From assembly GCA_027046245.1 (NCBI GenBank), contig JALTZJ010000029.1:1-64000 (forward strand): a DNA stretch of 64,000 nucleotides. Reading direction: 5' to 3'. Position numbers and translations under genes: made by a program. Positions 52,600 to 61,028 of the stretch are shown here, piece by piece. Source of the DNA: Acidilobaceae archaeon. GTDB taxonomy: Archaea; Thermoproteota; Thermoprotei_A; Sulfolobales; Acidilobaceae. Positions within the stretch are counted from its first letter, which is position 1. Every line of letters begins with the position of its first letter. The notes under the pieces are model-generated. The model saw only the letters and a program-made list of their open reading frames with translations. It searched no databases and was not told where the DNA came from.

Positions 52600-53343
52600 C
52601 TAAGAGGGTCTTCGGTCCCCCTTCTTGTCCCCCCTCCTGCCGCCGCTCAGTATCATCTTGAGGAGGTGCTGCGGCACCGAGAATACCTCGCCGGCTATCT
52701 TCCTTATGTAGTCGTCGTCGGGCAGCGTCTTCTCTAGGTAGTTGAGCCTGAGTGCTAGGGCCTGCTTCATTGCCTCCTTGGTTATCCTATCCCTAACCTC
52801 TCCCTTCTGTATGGCGTCTGCTATCCTGAACGCTATGTAGAAGCGTGCATACTTGCTTGCCAGCTTCTTCTTCTCGGGGAAGGCCTCCACCAGGGCTCTC
52901 AGAAGCCTTTCGAAGCTCTCCTCATCAACGAATCCGAAGTACATCTCTGTGAGCTTGAGGCGGAGCATCCTCGCCACAGTGTTATCGTCTAGCTTACCCC
53001 CGAGTAGGGCCTCCACCCTCATGCGGGCCTCTTCGGGAGGGCTAGTCAAGAGTATGCGGATGGCCTCCTCGTACCTGACCTCGTCGCTGAAGAGCCTGTC
53101 AAAGAGCTCGGGGTGGCTCTTGTCGACCCCCATGCCGTGCTTGCCGACAACGTAGAGCGTTGCCAGCTCCTTCTCGTACAAGTCCGGCGGCGTGCTGGCA
53201 CCCCTCAAGGGCTCAACGCCCTCAGCCTCGTACAGCCTCTTGAGAATAGCGACTGCCCTGCCCCTATCGATACTAGAGCCCTGCTCGTACTCGCTCAGTA
53301 TCTCCTCCCAAACATCCATAGCCAGGGAGAGCCTACGCTTCAC
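52600..53343 (-). CDS. Crenarchaeal conserved protein (probably DUF2192)
   Basis: 247 residues from GTG 53343. Mostly helical and charged; recognisable blocks are GRAVAILKRLYEAEGVEPLR, STPPDLYEKELATLYVVGKH and HPELFDRLFSDEVRYEEAIR. From memory this is the DUF2192 family, restricted to Crenarchaeota and without known function. The frame is open to 53403, but a TATA-like GCTATAAGG just beyond 53410 would put transcription start near 53390, so a start at 53343 or ATG 53319 fits better. Confidence 0.6.
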   Translation of the reverse strand: MKRRLSLAMDVWEEILSEYEQGSSIDRGRAVAILKRLYEAEGVEPLRGASTPPDLYEKELATLYVVGKHGMGVDKSHPELFDRLFSDEVRYEEAIRILLTSPPEEARMRVEALLGGKLDDNTVARMLRLKLTEMYFGFVDEESFERLLRALVEAFPEKKKLASKYARFYIAFRIADAIQKGEVRDRITKEAMKQALALRLNYLEKTLPDDDYIRKIAGEVFSVPQHLLKMILSGGRRGDKKGDRRPS

Positions 53344-53669
53344 GCTAACGCCTCTCTGCCTCCTAGCAGGCGCTCTAGCCAAACCCACTGCACCCCATAC
53401 CACGTCTCATACCTTATAGCATGCCCACTATCCTACCCCTCCCACACCGCCTCCCCACGGCTATACTGCTCTCCCCCTGGGGAGGGAGGGGCGCCTCTAC
53501 GGCTACATAGCATTCCCTCTACCTTTCTACCTTACCCTTTAGCCTCACGGGCCGTCATGGCCCCTCCTTAGGGGGCCATTGGGGGGCTGGAGCCATTGAC
53601 TCCTGTTTACCCCTCATACACCTTTATATCCAGGTGGTTTGGGGCTGTGGGGGAGGGGTCGCCCCGGGG
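53344..53669. other. Intergenic region between divergent genes
   Basis: 326 bases with no convincing gene. It holds a TATA element for each flanking gene (near 53414 on the minus strand, 53621 on the plus strand), a C-rich tract, and a perfect 8-base hairpin ATGGCCCC/GGGGCCAT (53557-53564 and 53572-53579). Confidence 0.6.
53621..53629 (+). promoter_or_regulatory. TATA box for the methyltransferase gene
   Basis: CCTTTATAT, 41 bases before TTG 53670, giving a leader of about 15 bases. Confidence 0.6.
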
Positions 53670-54314
53670 TTGAGTACTGCTGGCTTGTTTGACGAGTTGT
53701 GGGATAGGTATGATGAGTGGTATGAGAGGAATAGGGTGATAGCGGAGAGCGAGGCTAGGCTTGTGGAGTCCCTTGTGCGGAGGAGGCCCGTTGTTGAGGT
53801 TGGCGTTGGTACCGGGTGGTTCGCTTCCCGGGTCTCCGCTGAGGCAGGTGTTGATCCTAGTGTTGGGATGCTCCGTGTGGCCCGGCGCAGGCTTCCGGGT
53901 AGCCTGTTGGTGGTGGGGGTTGGTGAGAGGCTGCCTTTGAGGAGCGGCGTCTTCGGCACTGTATTTATAGTTGTTACTATCTGTTTCGCCGATGATCCTG
54001 AGGCGCTTCTACGCGAGTCTAGGAGGGTTCTCATGCCTGGGGGCGAGCTGGTAGCCTGTATAGTGCCTGCTGAGAGCCCGTGGGGCAGGCTTTACATGGA
54101 GCTGGGGAGGCGTGGGCACCCCTTCTATAGTAGGGCTCGCTTCGTCACGGTGGAGTGGCTAGTCTCCGCCGTTGAGGGGGTCGGCCTCGCTGTTGAGGGG
54201 GTTTACGGTACCTTGAGGGCTCCGCCCGGCCTTGTAGAGGGGGTAGAGGAGCCGGGAGTTTACGAGCCTGGAATGGGTTTCGCCTGTGTTAGGGCTGTGA
54301 GGAGCGGCGTTTAG
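53670..54314 (+). CDS. SAM-dependent methyltransferase (class I)
   Basis: 214 residues from TTG 53670. LFDELWDRYDEWYERNRVIA is a typical entry; motif I reads VVEVGVGTGWFASRVSAEAG, then GVDPSVGM-like VDPSVGMLRVARRR, and GTVFIVVTICFADDPEALLR as post-motifs, ending with RVLMPGGELVACIVPAESPW. This is the UbiE/Methyltransf_11 layout; substrate unknown. The frame opens slightly earlier (53634), before the predicted transcription start. Ends inside the convergent SufS gene (26-base overlap). Confidence 0.82.
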   Translation: MSTAGLFDELWDRYDEWYERNRVIAESEARLVESLVRRRPVVEVGVGTGWFASRVSAEAGVDPSVGMLRVARRRLPGSLLVVGVGERLPLRSGVFGTVFIVVTICFADDPEALLRESRRVLMPGGELVACIVPAESPWGRLYMELGRRGHPFYSRARFVTVEWLVSAVEGVGLAVEGVYGTLRAPPGLVEGVEEPGVYEPGMGFACVRAVRSGV

Positions 54315-55542
54315 CCCTCTCTGCTGCTTCGTGGAGGGCGGCTGCTAGGGCCTCGGCCTCGGAGGGGCAGTTGTAGAGGTAGAAGCTAGCCCTCACGCTG
54401 CCGCCTGGCATGGATATCCTGTCGTGGAGTATGTGGGCGCAGTGGAGCCCTGTGCGGACGGCTATCCCCCTTCTGTCGAGTAGTAGGCCCACCTCTTCGG
54501 GGCTCATCCCTTTCAGGGTGAAGCTTACTATGCCGTGCCTCCTCTCGGGCTCGCTGGGGCCGGCGTAGCGGAGTAGGCCCTCCCCTGCTAGGGGCTCCAG
54601 GGCCTTCATGAGCCTCCCTACTAGCTCGGCCTCGTGCATAGCCACCCTATCGGGTCCCACCTCTCTCAGCATGTCAGCCGCCTCCGCTAGGCCTACCGCT
54701 TCTATTATCGGGGGCGTTCCGGCTTCGAAGCGCCAGGGCGGCTCGGCCCACTCCACCTTTACCTCTCCCGCTTCGAGCTTTACTCTCGAGACCGTGCCTC
54801 CGCCGCCCATGTGCGGCTCTAGCTCTTGGAGTAGGTCTCTGCGGCCCCAGAGTACTCCTATCCCGGTGGGCCCCATCATCTTGTGGCCGCTGAAGGCGGC
54901 CAGATCTACCCCCAGCTTCTTGAAGTCTACTGGCATGTGGGGCACGCTCTGCGCAGCGTCGAGCACTACTATCGCTTCCATTTTATGGGCTTCCCTTGCA
55001 ACCTCCTCCACCGGGGCTACTGCCCCTGTCACGTTGCTCACGTGGCCGAACGCGACGACCCTAGTCTTCTCGCTCAGGTACTCAGGCAGCCTGCTCCATA
55101 GGGGCACGCCGTCCGGGCCTACGGGGAGGAGTTTGAGCTTTGCACCCGTCATCCTGGCAGCGGCTAGCCATGGAAGGAGTGTGCTGTGGTGGTCGGCCTC
55201 GGTTACTAGCACCTCATCACCGGGGCCTATCAGCTTGTTCGCGGCTAGTAGCATGGCGGCGGTCTGCATCGCCTCCGTGGTGTTCCTAAGGAATACGACC
55301 TCGTCCCATGATCCGCCTACGAGGCGCGCCACCCGCTCATGGGCCTCCTCGTAGGCCCTGCTAGCCTCCCTGCTGAGCCTGTGTATACCCCTATGTACGT
55401 TGGCGTAGCTCCTGTAGGTGAAGCTCTTCATAGCCTCTACTACACGCCGGGGCTTCAGCGTGCTAGCAGCATTATCCAGGTAGACTAGCCCCCCTTCTAG
55501 CTGGGGGAACTCGCTGCGCAGCGACTCGCAGTCCAGAGCCAA
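54289..55542 (-). CDS. sufS: Cysteine desulfurase (SufS-like, class V aminotransferase fold)
   Basis: 417 residues. YLDNAASTLKPRRVVEAM opens the fold; EADHHSTLLPWL, LDAAQSVPHMPVDF and the PLP Lys in AFSGHKMMGPTGIG are present, as is the catalytic Cys in RTGLHCAH near residue 366. The enzyme takes sulfur from cysteine for Fe-S clusters or thio-modification. TTG start, four bases after the stop of the small TusA-like gene, so the two are probably cotranslated. Confidence 0.93.
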   Translation of the reverse strand: MALDCESLRSEFPQLEGGLVYLDNAASTLKPRRVVEAMKSFTYRSYANVHRGIHRLSREASRAYEEAHERVARLVGGSWDEVVFLRNTTEAMQTAAMLLAANKLIGPGDEVLVTEADHHSTLLPWLAAARMTGAKLKLLPVGPDGVPLWSRLPEYLSEKTRVVAFGHVSNVTGAVAPVEEVAREAHKMEAIVVLDAAQSVPHMPVDFKKLGVDLAAFSGHKMMGPTGIGVLWGRRDLLQELEPHMGGGGTVSRVKLEAGEVKVEWAEPPWRFEAGTPPIIEAVGLAEAADMLREVGPDRVAMHEAELVGRLMKALEPLAGEGLLRYAGPSEPERRHGIVSFTLKGMSPEEVGLLLDRRGIAVRTGLHCAHILHDRISMPGGSVRASFYLYNCPSEAEALAAALHEAAERAKRRSSQP

Positions 55543-55545
55543 GGC

Positions 55546-55791
55546 TCAGCCCCTCTTCCTAGCTAGAACCCTATAGGTGCCCAGCAGGTCGTCCCTATCT
55601 AGTATCTCGTAGTCGAACCCCTCATCCTCAAGTATCTCGAGGAGAGTGTCGAAGCCTAGGACTACGTCCTCGCCGACAATCTCTAGCTCCTCCCCCCGCC
55701 TAGCCTCGCTCAGCTCGACCAGGAGCCTATACTGGGGCTTGTCCCTGCACGACTCGAAGGCCTGCGTAGTCACCAGGATAAGCCTGGCCAA
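55546..55791 (-). CDS. Small TusA-like sulfur-carrier candidate
   Basis: 81 residues. The order of elements matches the TusA/SirA fold: VTTQAFESCRDKPQYRLLVE (a single Cys before a helix), RRGEELEIVGEDVVLGFDTL (strand plus helix), then EDEGFDYEILDRDDLLGTYR and the terminal VLARK strand. The usual CPxP motif is replaced by CRDKP, so this is a distant relative at best. Position immediately before a cysteine desulfurase makes a sulfur-acceptor role reasonable. GTG or ATG start at 55791. Confidence 0.5.
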   Translation of the reverse strand: MARLILVTTQAFESCRDKPQYRLLVELSEARRGEELEIVGEDVVLGFDTLLEILEDEGFDYEILDRDDLLGTYRVLARKRG

Positions 55792-55976
55792 CGCCCCTAA
55801 AGCACCCCTCCACGAATTAACATAGACGAGTAAGGGGCTCTGATTACAGTTCCCGGGGGAGACGCACCTATTAGTAAATGTAGAACCCTGAGAGGAGATG
55901 CTATGCGATTTACCCCCTGCGGCTGCACACCAGCCTTCCTGGATGGCTTGCAGAAGGGTGAAGGGGCGGGTTCCGC

Positions 55977-57017
55977 ATGGCTCCCTCGTGGGACGTGGTG
56001 GATCTTCTCCTTGAGGCTGTCAAGCTCCGCGGTCCTAGTGGCTTCGAAGAGGAGGTCGCGGAGTGGGTGTCCTCCAGGCTCTCAGAGCTCGGCTTCGAGG
56101 CTAGTAGGGATGCGTTTGGCAATGTGTGGATAGAGCTTGGAGGCGGTGGAGGAGGCGGCTTGGTGCTGGCCGCTCATATGGATGAGCTTGGCTTCCTAGT
56201 CACGGGGGCTGAGGAGAGCGGGCTCCTAACCTTCAGGCCTCTGGGCGGCATAGATGACCGGGTTCTGCCGGGCGTCCACGTAGAGCTGCTGAGCGAGACG
56301 GGAGTAGTGGAGGGGGTGATAGGCATCAAGCCTCCTCATCTGCTGAGCGAGGAGGAGAGGGGCAGGCCGCCTAGCTGGAGGGAGCTGAGGATAGATATAG
56401 GGGCCTCAAGCAGGGAGGAGGCTCAGGAGCTTGTTAAGCCCCTCACGCCGGGCGTCTTCAAGAAGCAGGTATCCACCCTCAACAGGGGCAGGCTTCTGGC
56501 CGTGAGGAGCCTAGACGACAGAGTGGGGGTAGCCATACTGCTAGCCCTGGCAGCTGCGGTTTCCGAGGGCAGGGTTAAGCCTCGGGGCAGGCTAGTCCTA
56601 GCCTGGACCGTCCAGGAGGAGGTCGGCCTCCGCGGCGCCAGAGTGCTAGCCAAGCGGCTAGGAGCCAGTGCAATGGTGGCGGTGGACACCATGGCCTGCT
56701 GCGACCCCGTAGTTAACGGCTCAATGCGCCTAGGCGGCGGTCCCGTGCTGAGGCTCCACGACAACCGCTACATGGCGCCCAGGCCCCTCAGGGAGCTGCT
56801 GGCAAGGGCCGCCGCTAGAGCCGGCGTAGAGTACCAGGTAGCCAGTGCTGGAGGCACTACTGATGCAGCCGCATTCATGGAGGCCGGAGTACCGAGCGCG
56901 GCCATAGGAGTCCCAGCGCGCTACGCCCACAGCACGGCGGAAACCGTGCACCTCGACGATGTGAGAGCAGCGCTGAGACTAGTAGAGGCCCTGGTAGAGG
57001 AGGAGGTAAAAATCTAG
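55977..57017 (+). CDS. M42-family aminopeptidase
   Basis: 346 residues. Metal ligands appear in the usual order: His in LAAHMDELG (near residue 63), Asp in RSLDDRVG, the Glu pair in WTVQEEVGLRGA, Asp in VAVDTMACC, and His in RYAHSTAETVH. M42 enzymes form large tetrahedral particles that trim peptides in archaea. Length is normal. ATG start; a Gly-rich insert (GGGGGGGL) near 55 replaces a turn. Confidence 0.93.
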   Translation: MAPSWDVVDLLLEAVKLRGPSGFEEEVAEWVSSRLSELGFEASRDAFGNVWIELGGGGGGGLVLAAHMDELGFLVTGAEESGLLTFRPLGGIDDRVLPGVHVELLSETGVVEGVIGIKPPHLLSEEERGRPPSWRELRIDIGASSREEAQELVKPLTPGVFKKQVSTLNRGRLLAVRSLDDRVGVAILLALAAAVSEGRVKPRGRLVLAWTVQEEVGLRGARVLAKRLGASAMVAVDTMACCDPVVNGSMRLGGGPVLRLHDNRYMAPRPLRELLARAAARAGVEYQVASAGGTTDAAAFMEAGVPSAAIGVPARYAHSTAETVHLDDVRAALRLVEALVEEEVKI

Positions 57018-57079
57018 CGTATCATTAGCCCGGCCCCCAGGGGAGCAAGCCTTCGAAACGGCTTCCCCCCTTCCATCTT

Positions 57080-57847
57080 TTACTGTTCACCGCCGGAGCC
57101 GTTACCACCTTTTAGGGGCACCACTCTGAGGCCCCCCATCTCAGCGAGATCCCTTGACGCCTCCTCGAGGTCCTTATGGGTGTCAATGCTCCTCCAGTAG
57201 TATGGCGGGGTGTCGTACTTCACCGCTACGAGTCTGCCCTCTCTCGCGAGATCGGGGAAGCCCCTCTTCTCTATATCGCCTCGCTCGGGCAGGTACTCTA
57301 CGATCTCGGGAGTGAAGGCGTAGACTCCGGCATTCATCCAGTAATCCCTGACCACGGGCTTCTCTATGAAGCCCTTCACCCGGCCGTCCTCTCCTATCTC
57401 GAGCAGGCCATAGGGGCTCCTCAATGGCACGGAAGCCATCGCAGCTACAGCGCCGCTCTCCCTTATAGCCGCGAAGAGTCCCTGCGGATCAATATTAGTT
57501 AGGACGTCGCCGTTAACCACGATACTATAATCCTCGCGCTCTATAAGGTGCGCAGCGTTACGCAGCGCCCCCCCAGTACCTAGCGGCTCCTCCTCGACTA
57601 CATACACTATCCTAACGCCGAACCGCTGCCCACTACCCAGAGCCTCCACGAGCTTCTCCTTCAAGTACCCCGCCAGAACCACAATCCTCTCTATACCAGC
57701 ACTCCTAAGCCACTCAAGCTGCCACACTATCACAGGCTTACCCGCAACCTCCAGGAGAGGCTTAGGCGTCTCGAGAGTGAGAGGCCTCAACCGCTTACCA
57801 TAGCCGCCCGCCAGTATCAACGCCTGAACCAAGGCCCGGGAAACCAC
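57080..57847 (-). CDS. Sugar-phosphate nucleotidyltransferase
   Basis: 255 residues. Signature ALILAGGYGKRLRPLTLETP (about residues 9-28), LEVAGKPVIVWQLEWL, metal Asp in VVNGDVLTNID and Lys in GFIEKPVV. It should synthesise an NDP-sugar for glycosylation. Slightly larger than, and clearly distinct from, the enzyme at 44010-44753; the C-terminus ends without a beta-helix domain. GTG start at 57847; TTG a few codons downstream is also possible. Confidence 0.92.
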   Translation of the reverse strand: MVSRALVQALILAGGYGKRLRPLTLETPKPLLEVAGKPVIVWQLEWLRSAGIERIVVLAGYLKEKLVEALGSGQRFGVRIVYVVEEEPLGTGGALRNAAHLIEREDYSIVVNGDVLTNIDPQGLFAAIRESGAVAAMASVPLRSPYGLLEIGEDGRVKGFIEKPVVRDYWMNAGVYAFTPEIVEYLPERGDIEKRGFPDLAREGRLVAVKYDTPPYYWRSIDTHKDLEEASRDLAEMGGLRVVPLKGGNGSGGEQ

Positions 57848-58264
57848 CCCCCACAGACAGTTAGCCCCGTAGGAGCCCCCTCCCCAAGCGGATGAGAGGG
57901 GCGCCGGAGCCTAGCCCGGCTCCCCCCTTTTACGGAAAGACTGCTAGGCGGAGAGCCCCGTAGGGGATGTAATGGGGTGAAGGATCTAGAGGGGGCCCCT
58001 TATGGCTCGGGGCGAACACCTCTTAGACGTGCCTCCAGTACAGGGGTAGTAAGCTTGGAGGCTTCTAAACACTTGCCCTCATCGAGCCCCTTGACGGGGG
58101 CCCTCAAAAACACTCTTGTAGCCCCTCCAGTGAGGCCTCTGCATCGCTTCTCTGCTTCTAGGGGGAGGAGGGGCTGTTGGCGATGGAGGGATCCCTAGCC
58201 TCTTCCCCGGGGGCCGTGGGGCCCGCGGGGCTGTGTCGCCGGGTTGACTGTTTGGTGGTTTCCG
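57848..58264. other. Gene-poor intergenic stretch
   Basis: 417 bases with only short frames (the longest plus-strand one, from about 57977, is Ser- and Arg-rich and not convincing). It contains several G/C-rich potential hairpins and runs such as GGGGGCCGTGGGGCCCGCGG near 58206-58225. A structured RNA is conceivable but I find no motif of SRP or RNase P RNA. Confidence 0.5.
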
Positions 58265-58612
58265 TTATTCTCCGTATTCTCCCATCTGTTCTAGGACGAA
58301 TTCGTAGTATTCCTCTTTGGCTTGCTCTAGTTCCTCTTTTCTGTTGCGCCTGACTAGGGGTTTTGCTAGGGTTTTTGTTGTGAGTACTTTTGCTTCTTCG
58401 CTGACGCCCTCTCTACCTCTGTATCGCTTTAGGTCCTCGGGCTTAGCCTCTATCTTGTAGCCGCAGTTCCTACAGACAAGGTATACCTTGTCCTCGTTCT
58501 TGTCCTTCATGGGAACCATTATGCCTCCACACTTGGGACAGAACTTCAATCCGTCTCCCCCTTTATCCTCGAGCGCCGGGCCTTTCTCCGCTTCCGACCT
58601 CCGAGGCCTCAT
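58265..58612 (-). CDS. TFS/RPB9-like zinc-ribbon protein lacking the C-terminal ribbon
   Basis: 115 residues. The N-terminal zinc ribbon FCPKCGGIMVPMKD and YLVCRNCGYKIEA matches transcription factor S and RNA polymerase subunits RPB9/RPA12. The second, C-terminal TFIIS-type ribbon with its catalytic acidic pair is absent; instead the chain ends in a charged helix (RRNRKEELEQAKEEYYEFVL). It cannot stimulate transcript cleavage like true TFS but could still bind the polymerase. ATG start, downstream of a very A+T-rich promoter region (58613-58690). Confidence 0.75.
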   Translation of the reverse strand: MRPRRSEAEKGPALEDKGGDGLKFCPKCGGIMVPMKDKNEDKVYLVCRNCGYKIEAKPEDLKRYRGREGVSEEAKVLTTKTLAKPLVRRNRKEELEQAKEEYYEFVLEQMGEYGE

Positions 58613-58698
58613 AAGTGGTTACTTATAGGCCTCGGGCCGGATACGTCCACATATTAATTATACTTCTAATATTTAAATTTTTGTGGTTATAATTGTAT

Positions 58699-59580
58699 TT
58701 ATCTGTTGCCGAGCTGTTCCGCTAGGAACCGGGGGTCATACCACTCTACTCTCCGCCGCCAGATTATATGGGCTCTCGGGTCAGGCTTCCTAGGGGCTCC
58801 CCCTAGTATCTTGAGCCTGGCGCCGCAGCGGGGGCATGCGCCCTCCGGGGTTAGGCTGCTACTCGTGTAGTAGCCCCTGCTCCTGGAGATTAGGGGGGTG
58901 CCGCAGCGGGGGCAGTCGGTGTCCCTCTGGCTGTAGATGCCTGCGTGTACGTAGGTTAGGGGGTGGCGGCGGCGTAGTGCTTCGTAGAGGCTCCGTACGG
59001 GGCCTCCACCCTGGGGGTCCTCCACATGCACGTGTAGGGGTAGCTCGTTGCTCTTCGCCGCCTCTAGTGCTGGCAGGGCGTGCTCCATGGAGGCCACCGG
59101 CATGTACACGTCTACCTCTACGTGGAGGCCGGCCTCCACCGCTTTATCGACGGTGCGTGAGAGCCTCACATTCATAGCCGGCTCCCCCGTGTAGGCTGCA
59201 ACATACTCCGCCTTCAACACTGAGGCCCCCTGCAGGCTGCTCTTACCGGGCTCCAGGGCCCCTATGCTCCTGACAGCCAGCACTCCAGGGAGCCCCGTGA
59301 AGCCCCGGGCTGCGACCCAGGACTCAGGGGAGTCGAGCACCGCCAGGGCAGCTCTCCACCTCGAGACTATCCCAGCTACTACTCTCAGGGGAAGCTCTAC
59401 GCCCTCGGGGGCGCCGGTGGTCTCAAGATGGCTACACTCCTCCCAGCCCCCGCAGTCCAGGCGGACCCCGGGAGGCGGCGGCACCACTATCCTGGCTGCG
59501 ATCATCCCAGGGTATGCATGGTAGAGGGGCACAGCCTCAACTAGTCCAAGCCCTAGAGCCACAACCCTGACCCTAGTCAA
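58699..59580 (-). CDS. Radical-SAM-like barrel protein without the CxxxCxxC motif
   Basis: 293 residues. The C-terminal part resembles pyruvate-formate-lyase-activase-like radical SAM proteins of the AmmeMemoRadiSam group: LHVEVDVYMPVASMEHALPA, ELPLHVHVEDPQGGG and then YVHAGIYSQRDTDCPRCGTP with a zinc-ribbon-like CPRCG pair repeated (ACPRCGARL). The N-terminal half, where CxxxCxxC should bind the cluster, shows only DCGGWEEC. It may be a cluster-free paralogue that binds the same partners or substrate. Start at 59580 ATG or GTG. Followed by a small membrane protein gene upstream on the same strand. Confidence 0.55.
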   Translation of the reverse strand: MTRVRVVALGLGLVEAVPLYHAYPGMIAARIVVPPPPGVRLDCGGWEECSHLETTGAPEGVELPLRVVAGIVSRWRAALAVLDSPESWVAARGFTGLPGVLAVRSIGALEPGKSSLQGASVLKAEYVAAYTGEPAMNVRLSRTVDKAVEAGLHVEVDVYMPVASMEHALPALEAAKSNELPLHVHVEDPQGGGPVRSLYEALRRRHPLTYVHAGIYSQRDTDCPRCGTPLISRSRGYYTSSSLTPEGACPRCGARLKILGGAPRKPDPRAHIIWRRRVEWYDPRFLAEQLGNR

Positions 59581-59589
59581 CCCCGCTAC

Positions 59590-60225
59590 TCAGCCCCCTC
59601 CCCCAACACTAACCCTATACAATGCGTAGACTAGAGCGGCAACAGCTATCGCTGCGCTGACCGCAGAAGCCAGGGGCACGGAGAAGGGCTCTCCGCCGGT
59701 GAACGCTAGGTAGAGGGTCTCCGGCAGGTTATCACTCGCCAGCAAAGGATTAACAGCGACAACGACATCCAACGGAGCCCCTAGAAGGTAGGCTGTAAAC
59801 ACCGTCAGGGCCCCGCCCACAACGTAGCCCAGGAACCCCGCGGCCAAGCCCTGAAGCCTGCCGCCCAGCACCAGTGCGGCTAGCCCCGAGAAGAGGGCTA
59901 GGGGCAGCCCGCCGAGCCAAGCAGAAAGGGCCACCAGCAAGCCTAGAACCAGAGAGCCCTCCCCCGCGCCGCCGAGGAGGCCGGCAACAAGGCCCCCCAG
60001 GAGGGATGCAGCTGTGAGGGCGGCTAGGAAGCAGGCAGTGGCGGCCACGCCACAACGCCACCGAGACCCGGGAACCAGCCATGCACCGCCGTAGGCTGCC
60101 GCGAGCCACAGCCAGGATGTAAGCCCGATAGAGGCGGAGAGCCTATCCCCAGCCAGCCCCAACGCCCCCGGCCAGCCGCTCTCCAGGCCGGCGGCGAAGC
60201 CCGCAGCTAGCGAGCCCAGCACCAC
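59590..60225 (-). CDS. Polytopic membrane protein, unknown function
   Basis: 211 residues with about six hydrophobic helices (for example WLWLAAAYGGAWLV, CFLAALTAASLLGGLVAGLL, LVALSAWLGGLPLALFSGLA, FLGYVVGGALTVFTAYLL, ASAVSAAIAVAALVYALYRV). Between helices five and six lies a loop NPLLASDNLPETLYLAFTGG that may be functional. I do not recognise a family. GTG start; stop lies nine bases before the radical-SAM-like gene, so both are probably one transcript. TATA-like TAATTATAAATTA at about 60315-60328. Confidence 0.6.
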   Translation of the reverse strand: MVLGSLAAGFAAGLESGWPGALGLAGDRLSASIGLTSWLWLAAAYGGAWLVPGSRWRCGVAATACFLAALTAASLLGGLVAGLLGGAGEGSLVLGLLVALSAWLGGLPLALFSGLAALVLGGRLQGLAAGFLGYVVGGALTVFTAYLLGAPLDVVVAVNPLLASDNLPETLYLAFTGGEPFSVPLASAVSAAIAVAALVYALYRVSVGGGG

Positions 60226-60341
60226 AAGGCCTCCCAGACCCCTGAAGCCCCTGGAGACACAGGAGAACTGCAGCCCCCCAGCACCCCCAGCCTAAGGACC
60301 CGCCGAGCCCATGTTAATTTATAATTATATCGGGTGCCGCG

Positions 60342-60377
60342 TGGCGGCCGCCCTCCCAGCTTCCCGGGCGGCCGCCA
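60342..60377. terminator. Perfect 12-base inverted repeat
   Basis: TGGCGGCCGCCC (60342-60353) is complementary to GGGCGGCCGCCA (60366-60377) with a 12-base loop. It lies just past the end of the broken ATPase gene and before the promoter of the membrane gene, suggesting a terminator; each arm is itself palindromic. Confidence 0.6.
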
Positions 60378-60390
60378 TCACCTACGACGG

Positions 60391-60769
60391 CTAACTGAAT
60401 CCTCTTTTAGCCCTCTCGTAGATCCCCTTTGGGTCTAGTTTGAGGAGCGAGTCTACTCCTGTTTCGACGGCTTCCGCTAGCATAGCCTTGTAGACTGGGT
60501 AGTGGGGTTTATAGTGTACTCCTTGGGAGCGGAGAACCCCCGAATCCACAGCCACAGCTAAACCCGTAACCCCACCTCCTACCCAGGAAATAACGGGCCA
60601 ACTCGCTCTTGCCAACATTGCGCGGCCCATAGACTATAGTCAGCTTCCTCGACCCCACGAAACCAGAAAGACGATCAAGCTCCGACAAACGATCATAGAA
60701 AGCAGTACCTAGCATAGTCCTATAAGACCCGTCAACATAAACATCCCCATAACCAGCCCCAACCCCCAC
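60391..60769 (-). pseudogene. Remnant of an archaeal AAA+ ATPase gene
   Basis: From 60769 on the minus strand the frame encodes FYDRLSELDRLSGFVGSRKL and the P-loop VYGPRNVGKSELARYF, the start of archaeal ATPases of the PF01637 type (normally about 350 residues). After about 70 residues the sequence becomes unconvincing and stops at 60509; a second frame ending at 60391 carries PHYPVYKAMLAEAVETGVDS and LLKLDPKGIYERAKRG. The total is far too short and two frames are involved, so this is a truncated, frameshifted remnant. Located about 100 bases from a tRNA-Glu gene. Confidence 0.7.
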
Positions 60770-60863
60770 AACAAGGGAGTAGAATAACGCCCCGTTTACA
60801 CTAGATTACCTGGGAGGACCAATAAGAGGGGAGCCCCTCAGATGGAGATGTGAAGAGGCCCGC

Positions 60864-60941
60864 TGGTGCCGCGGCCGGGATTTGAACCCGGGTCACGGGC
60901 TCGAGAGGCCCGCATACTGGGCCGGGCTATACTACCGCGGC
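60864..60941 (-). tRNA. tRNA-Glu (CTC)
   Basis: Minus-strand cloverleaf. Acceptor arms GCCGCGG and CCGCGGC, discriminator A, CCA encoded at 60864-60866. Anticodon stem CGGGC/GCCCG with loop CTCTCGA, anticodon CTC. T arm CCCGGGTTCAAATCCCGG. No intron. Confidence 0.95.
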
Positions 60942-61028
60942 TTAACACCCGCGCCTATAGACTCACTCCCGGCCTCCCGCCGGGGCTCCCCCCGGGATCC
61001 GTCACACCCTTAAACTATTCCCAGGGCT

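Noticed and set aside
57848-58264. Structured RNA such as SRP RNA or RNase P RNA
   Set aside because: G/C-rich hairpins are possible, but the conserved motifs of those RNAs were not found.
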